Source: an uncultured Caryophanales bacterium (lineage in GTDB: Bacteria; Bacillota_I; Bacilli_A; RF39; UBA660). Taken from it: a stretch of DNA of 64,000 bases. How positions within the stretch are numbered: the first letter of the stretch is position 1; every line of letters begins with the position of its first letter. A program made the translations under genes and the position numbers. The stretch spans positions 1 to 64,000 of the forward strand of contig CAMNCL010000004.1 of NCBI GenBank assembly GCA_946534345.1, given 5' to 3'. Under the pieces are notes generated by a model, which made no database searches, had not been told where the DNA came from, and saw nothing but the letters and a program-made list of their open reading frames with translations. This document shows positions 60,133-64,000 of the stretch, in pieces.

Positions 60133-61065
60133 ATGAATAAATTTAAATATTCAAATACAAATAAGAGATATCATACTCTAGATTATTTTTATAAGACTAA
60201 ATTTAATTCTAAAGTATTTAAAATCAGCTTAAATGCAGGATTTTCTTGTCCTAATATTGATGGTACTGTAGGTACTGGAGGATGTATCTATTGTTCTAAA
60301 AGTGGTAGTGGTGAGTTTGGTGGTAATGTGAAAGACTCCATTGAAAAGCAATTTAATACCATTAAAGAAATGATGCATCATAAATGGAGTGATGGTAAAT
60401 ACATTGCTTATTTCCAAGCCCGTACTAATACATATGCCCCTGTTCAGAAACTAAAAGAAATATATGAACCAGTATTAAAATTTGATAACGTAATAGGAAT
60501 AAATATTGCGACTAGACCAGATTCCATTACCGATGAATGCTTAGATTACTTAAGTGATTTAAATAAAAGAACCTATCTAACTATTGAATTAGGTCTTCAA
60601 ACTATTAATGAAAAAACATCTAAGTTAATAAATAGATGTCATACTCTAGAATGTTTCGAAGAGATGGTTAGTAAATTAAGAGAGAGAAATATCAATGTAG
60701 TAGTCCACATTATTAATGGATTACCTTATGAGACAAAAGAAGATATGCTTAATACCGTTAAATATTTAAATACATTAGATATTCAAGGTATAAAAATACA
60801 TATGCTTAGTATTATTAAAGATACTCCTCTTGAAAGTTTATATAAAAAAGAATATTTTCATGTACTAACTAAAGAAGAATATATTGATATAGTAGTAGAT
60901 CAATTAGAATTAATAAGACCTGAAATAGTAATACATAGAATTACAGGGGATCCAGATCCAAAAGAACTCGTAGAACCTACTTGGCTAATAAAAAAGTTTG
61001 GTGTCTTAAATGATATTGATAAAGAAATGGTTAAGAGAGATACTTATCAGGGAGCAAAACTATGA
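60133..61065 (+). CDS. Radical SAM protein, YtqA/YhcC family
   Basis: 310 residues. The family's opening is visible: KRYHTLDYFYKTKFNSKVFK, CPNIDGTVGTGGCIYC (4Fe-4S ligands, with the spacing usual for this family rather than CxxxCxxC), then YFQARTNTYAPV, TRPDSI, TIELGLQTINEKTS, IHMLSIIKDTPL and HRITGDP. Members bind SAM and an iron-sulfur cluster. Their exact reaction is not established, though tRNA modification has been suggested. It overlaps the following gene by ATGA. Confidence 0.93.
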   Translation: MNKFKYSNTNKRYHTLDYFYKTKFNSKVFKISLNAGFSCPNIDGTVGTGGCIYCSKSGSGEFGGNVKDSIEKQFNTIKEMMHHKWSDGKYIAYFQARTNTYAPVQKLKEIYEPVLKFDNVIGINIATRPDSITDECLDYLSDLNKRTYLTIELGLQTINEKTSKLINRCHTLECFEEMVSKLRERNINVVVHIINGLPYETKEDMLNTVKYLNTLDIQGIKIHMLSIIKDTPLESLYKKEYFHVLTKEEYIDIVVDQLELIRPEIVIHRITGDPDPKELVEPTWLIKKFGVLNDIDKEMVKRDTYQGAKL

Positions 61066-61310
61066 CAGTAAAAATCATATATTTTATAATAATAAATATC
61101 TTATCCTTTACACTTATGGGAATAGATAAGTATAAAGCCATTAGTAATAAATGGAGAATTAGTGAATATTCATTATTTGCCTTATCTTTATTAGGTGGAT
61201 CAATAGGAACTTTGGTTGCTATGTATACGTTTCATCATAAAACTAAGAAACAATCATTTAGAATACTTATTCCTATCTTTTTAATAATAAACTTAATTTT
61301 AATGTTATAG
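61062..61310 (+). CDS. DUF1294 membrane protein
   Basis: 82 residues. Hydrophobic start, the DUF1294 signature GIDKYKAISNKWRISEYSLF and LLGGSIGTLVAMYTFHHKTKKQSF, and a hydrophobic end: two or three helices. Function unknown. It is coupled to the radical SAM gene (4-base overlap) and followed by a terminator. Confidence 0.92.
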   Translation: MTVKIIYFIIINILSFTLMGIDKYKAISNKWRISEYSLFALSLLGGSIGTLVAMYTFHHKTKKQSFRILIPIFLIINLILML

Positions 61311-61327
61311 AAGAAGTTATTTCTTCT
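61309..61327 (+). terminator. Terminator after DUF1294 gene
   Basis: Seven-base stem (61309-61315 with 61321-61327), 5-base loop, then TTTTTTT on the plus strand. Confidence 0.7.
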
Positions 61328-61370
61328 TTTTTTATAGACACTTATTTATCAACAAAAAATAACAATTTTC

Positions 61371-61399
61371 TTGTTTATCGAAAAAATATATATTATAAT
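61371..61399 (+). promoter_or_regulatory. SigA promoter of the Ig-like surface gene
   Basis: TTGTTT (61371-61376), 17 bases, TATAAT (61394-61399); GTAGGAGT before the ATG at 61424. Confidence 0.75.
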
Positions 61400-61423
61400 G
61401 AACATAAGGTAGGAGTAATAGCT

Positions 61424-62185
61424 ATGAAATTAAATAATAAAGAAAGAGTTATTTTATCTGCAGTTATAGCTGTTTGGGGAATGGTATTTATTGGTAGTGG
61501 TGCTATTATGCAAAAGCAAATGAAACCTACTATACGTACTAGCTATACACTAGATGTTAAATCTAGAAGAATACCAGAAATACAAGCAAAAACTAATGAA
61601 ATCAAAATAAAAGATATAACTTTAGAAATCAATAATCCTCTAAGTGTTAATGTTGAAGATTACTTAGATGGAGTTGATAAATTAGATGATAAAGTATTAA
61701 AATCATTAAGATTAGATACATCTTTAGTTAATATTAACCAAGCTGGAGATTATCAATATACAATTACATATAAAAAGAAAAAATATATTGGTAAAATCAC
61801 TGTTAAAGAAAAAGAGTTACCAAATGTAACATTTTCTTTGAAAACAATAACTTTAAAAGTAGGAGATGCATTATCTACAAATCCTAGATCATATATTAAT
61901 GAAACTATTTCAAATGAAGTATACAATAACTTAACTCTAGACTTATCTAAAGTAGATACATCTACTGTTAATACATATGATTACTATATAACTTACAAGG
62001 GTGTTAGATATCAAGGAAAAATTGTTGTTCAAGATATAGGTCCAACAATTATGACAAAGACAACAGAAAGTTGTCCTAAAGATGCTCCTGCGGATAAAGA
62101 TGGAAAATGTGTTTGTTCAGACTTAACAAAAGAATATGATTCCGCTACAAAATCTTGTAAAGAAAAAGAAACTACTTCTGAATAG
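61424..62185 (+). CDS. Anchored surface protein with two Ig-like repeats and Cys-rich end
   Basis: 253 residues. N-terminal anchor or signal (VILSAVIAVWGMVFIGSGAIM). Two repeats of about 65 residues, at about 58-125 and 137-203, share ITL-(E/K)-(I/V)-..-Y-(L/I)-..-Y-x-ITYK-x-x-x-Y-x-GKI-x-V, which resembles bacterial Ig/pro-domain repeats of wall proteins. The end has four Cys (SCPKDAPADKDGKCVCSDL, then SCKE) and may form a small disulfide knot. No sorting signal (LPxTG) is present. Own promoter and terminator. The binding partner is unknown. Confidence 0.65.
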   Translation: MKLNNKERVILSAVIAVWGMVFIGSGAIMQKQMKPTIRTSYTLDVKSRRIPEIQAKTNEIKIKDITLEINNPLSVNVEDYLDGVDKLDDKVLKSLRLDTSLVNINQAGDYQYTITYKKKKYIGKITVKEKELPNVTFSLKTITLKVGDALSTNPRSYINETISNEVYNNLTLDLSKVDTSTVNTYDYYITYKGVRYQGKIVVQDIGPTIMTKTTESCPKDAPADKDGKCVCSDLTKEYDSATKSCKEKETTSE

Positions 62186-62191
62186 TTTCTT
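62166..62191. terminator. Terminator between surface gene and fhs
   Basis: Nine-base stem (62166-62174 with 62183-62191), 8-base loop, then TTTTTT on the plus strand; it lies just beyond the fhs stop on the other strand. Confidence 0.75.
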
Positions 62192-62194
62192 TTT

Positions 62195-63805
62195 TTAACT
62201 TAGATTTATTATTTCACCATCTACTACATCTATTAGTTCATAATTAGGTTTTCTAGATAATCCTGGCATAACCATGATGTTTCCTAATAATACTGTAATA
62301 AATCCTGCTCCTCCATATAATTTAATATCTTTAACTGTAACTTCAAAGTTGGTTGGAACACCAACTTTTTTAGCGTCGTCTGATAAAGAATATTGTGTTT
62401 TGGCAACACATATTGGAAGATTACTCATATTATTGTTTTCGATAGTCTTAATTTTATTTAGAATATCTTCTCCAATATTTACTTTAGAAGCTCCATATAT
62501 TTCTTTGCAAACTATATTAATCTTTTCTTCGATACTCATACTTGTATCATATAGTGGTTTAAATTCACTACTAGGCATATCTAATACTATATTAGCTAAG
62601 TCCATTGCTCCACTACTACCATCACTATAAGCACTACTAATTGCGAATGGATAATTATTTTCTTCACAATGTTTCTTTACTAATTCAATTTCTTCATTAG
62701 TATCAGTATCATACTTATTTAAGCATACTACTACATTTAGACCAAACTTCTTGATATTACCATAGTGCTTATCTAAATTAGCTAAACCTTTCTTTAGCTC
62801 TTCACTATGTTCATTAAATATTTCTTCTTTAGATACTCCTCCATGATACTTTAAAGCCTTAATAGTTGCTACTAAAACTACTGTATCTGGTTTTAAATTA
62901 CCTACACGACATTTTATATTAAAGAATTTTTCTGCTCCTAAATCAGCTCCAAAACCTGCTTCAGTAACAACATAATCTGCTAAAGATAAAGCTGTCTTAG
63001 TCGCCACAATACTATTACAACCATGAGCTATATTCGCAAATGGTCCTCCATGAATTAATACTGGTGTATGTTCTAATGTTTGAACAAGATTTGGTAGGAA
63101 CGCATCCTTTAAAAGTGCCATTAAAGATCCTTCTAATTTTAAATCTCTAACATAGACATGTTTTCCTTTACTATTAATTCCTACAATAACATTACCAAGT
63201 CTTTCTCTTAAATCATCCATAGAAGTTGCTAAGCAGAAAAGTGCCATTATTTCACTTGCTGAACTAATTGAGAAAGATTCATGTCTAGACCCTAAATCAA
63301 CTTCTCTTAAAGCTCTATCATTTACATCTAAACATCTATTAAATGTAACCTCTTGAATATCTAGGCTATTTCCAAAATAAATATGATTATCAATCGCAGC
63401 ACTAATAAGATTATTAGCAGAAGTAATCGCATGAAAATCTCCTGTAAAATGAAGATTAATATCTTCCATAGGAACTACTTGACTATAGCCACCACCAGTA
63501 GCCCCACCTTTCATACCAAATACAGGTCCCATAGATGGTTCTCTAAGTGTTCCAATTACTTTTTTATTTAATTTATTCAAAGCATCACTTAAACCTATAC
63601 TTACAGTGGTTTTACCCTCTCCAAAAGGAGTAGGACTAATCGCAGTCACTAAGATTAATTTACCTTTAGGATTATCTAAATTAACCTTTAACTTAGCTTT
63701 ATAATCACCATATAGTATTAAATCATCTTTTCCTATTCCAATACTTTTTGCTACATCTACGATATTATTTTTCTTACTACTCTTTGATATTTCTATGTCA
63801 TCCAT
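62195..63805 (-). CDS. fhs: Formate-tetrahydrofolate ligase
   Basis: Formate + THF + ATP to 10-formyl-THF, feeding purine and formyl-Met synthesis. 536 residues, a little shorter than the usual 555. Seen: TAISPTPFGEGKTTVSIGL (ATP site), LREPSMGPVFGMKGGATGGG, DINLHFTGDFHAI, HGGPFANIAHGCNS, TEAGFGADLGAEKFF, and MPGLSRKP near the end. Promoter TATAAT is present with a poor -35; AACTTCATAAGTT lies between the boxes. GAGGTGAT precedes ATG. It fits a fermentative, C1-recycling metabolism. Confidence 0.98.
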   Translation of the reverse strand: MDDIEISKSSKKNNIVDVAKSIGIGKDDLILYGDYKAKLKVNLDNPKGKLILVTAISPTPFGEGKTTVSIGLSDALNKLNKKVIGTLREPSMGPVFGMKGGATGGGYSQVVPMEDINLHFTGDFHAITSANNLISAAIDNHIYFGNSLDIQEVTFNRCLDVNDRALREVDLGSRHESFSISSASEIMALFCLATSMDDLRERLGNVIVGINSKGKHVYVRDLKLEGSLMALLKDAFLPNLVQTLEHTPVLIHGGPFANIAHGCNSIVATKTALSLADYVVTEAGFGADLGAEKFFNIKCRVGNLKPDTVVLVATIKALKYHGGVSKEEIFNEHSEELKKGLANLDKHYGNIKKFGLNVVVCLNKYDTDTNEEIELVKKHCEENNYPFAISSAYSDGSSGAMDLANIVLDMPSSEFKPLYDTSMSIEEKINIVCKEIYGASKVNIGEDILNKIKTIENNNMSNLPICVAKTQYSLSDDAKKVGVPTNFEVTVKDIKLYGGAGFITVLLGNIMVMPGLSRKPNYELIDVVDGEIINLS

Positions 63806-63942
63806 AATATCACCTCTTCCATATTATAACACAACTTATGAAGTTTTTATTCTAGATATGTATTTATTTGAATATTAATAATTATCTAATAGAATTCCTT
63901 TTTTCTAATACTTGATTTCTTCAAATTTTTAAATTTTATGAT

Positions 63943-64000
63943 TTGCGATTGGAATACAATAGTGCTATTCTCTAAACCATTAAGAAAAAAGGAGGGATAT
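63943..64000 (+). promoter_or_regulatory. Promoter and ribosome site of a gene beyond the window
   Basis: TTGCGA (63943-63948), 17 bases, TATTCT (63966-63971), then AAAAAAGGAGGGATAT at the end. A plus-strand start codon is expected within a few bases after 64000. The gene itself cannot be seen. Confidence 0.5.

Noticed and set aside
62274..62630. Open frame of 118 codons on the plus strand
   Set aside because: Antisense to fhs; no ribosome site; Ser/Leu-rich mirror sequence.
1..64000. CRISPR array, prophage, insertion sequence, tRNA or rRNA genes
   Set aside because: No regularly spaced direct repeats, phage structural genes, transposases, cloverleaf or rRNA blocks were seen on either strand by eye.
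1..64000. Mycoplasma-type code (TGA as Trp)
   Set aside because: TGA ends der (27395-27397) and the radical SAM gene at positions fitting their family lengths, and Trp is encoded by TGG throughout.

Overview
The window reads as chromosome from a low-GC, Gram-positive-type bacterium of the Bacilli (Firmicutes). TGA is used as an ordinary stop (for example der and the radical SAM gene), so this is not the Mycoplasma/Spiroplasma code. The base composition is strongly AT-rich, promoters are textbook SigA (TTGACA-N17-TATAAT) and ribosome sites are strong (GGAGG/GGTGAT). The set of RNase J + RNase Y, GpsB, EzrA, RodZ, DnaD, RecU, type-B RNase P RNA, T-box leaders, FemABX enzymes and a MurJ/SpoVB-type flippase indicates a walled relative of the Erysipelotrichia/Mollicutes branch, such as an uncultured gut bacterium. 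That placement is inference. No spore genes, prophage, insertion sequence, CRISPR array, rRNA or tRNA gene was seen.

Layout. 1-7.1 kb (minus): rpoZ fragment, then the signal-recognition-particle block ftsY - small membrane gene - ylxM - unknown - HerA-like ATPase - ffh - two membrane genes. 7.2-12.7 kb: RNase J (plus), a DUF1016-like small gene, a small membrane gene with an operator-like repeat over its promoter, RNase Y, and a zinc-ribbon membrane protein. 12.8-17.2 kb (minus): murE, recA (with an SOS-box-like site), gpsB - rnpB - rodZ - pgsA. 17.3-22 kb: recU-ponA (plus) facing dnaD-nth (minus), the Bacillus-type replication/repair/cell-wall neighbourhood with a strand flip. 22-31 kb: surface protein, cca, hup, two membrane genes, der, engB, nrnA, ackA. 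31-40 kb: a secreted SipW-type protein, thiI, ezrA with a pilin-like gene, rpsD with a long structured leader, a histidine phosphatase and tyrS behind a Tyr T-box. 40-46 kb: YtxH/DUF948/disordered/lipoprotein operon, trmB, and two overlapping femABX genes. 46-49.5 kb: a four-gene WXG100-like cluster carrying CHAP and C39-like cysteine peptidase domains. 49.5-64 kb: flippase, Fic protein, leuS behind a Leu T-box with a small membrane gene between them, GH31 glucosidase, VanY-type carboxypeptidase, radical SAM, DUF1294, an Ig-like repeat protein and formate-THF ligase. The last bases hold the ribosome site of a gene beyond the window.

How it fits together. Much of the window is housekeeping: RNA decay, protein targeting, ribosome GTPases, aminoacylation and cell division. 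Accessory interest concentrates in the cell envelope: WXG100-like secreted peptidases beside FemABX bridge enzymes and a MurJ-like flippase, a type-IV-pilin-like protein overlapping ezrA, and several signal-anchored surface proteins. The WXG100/peptidase cluster is the best candidate for a little-described system; its export ATPase (EssC type) is not in this window.
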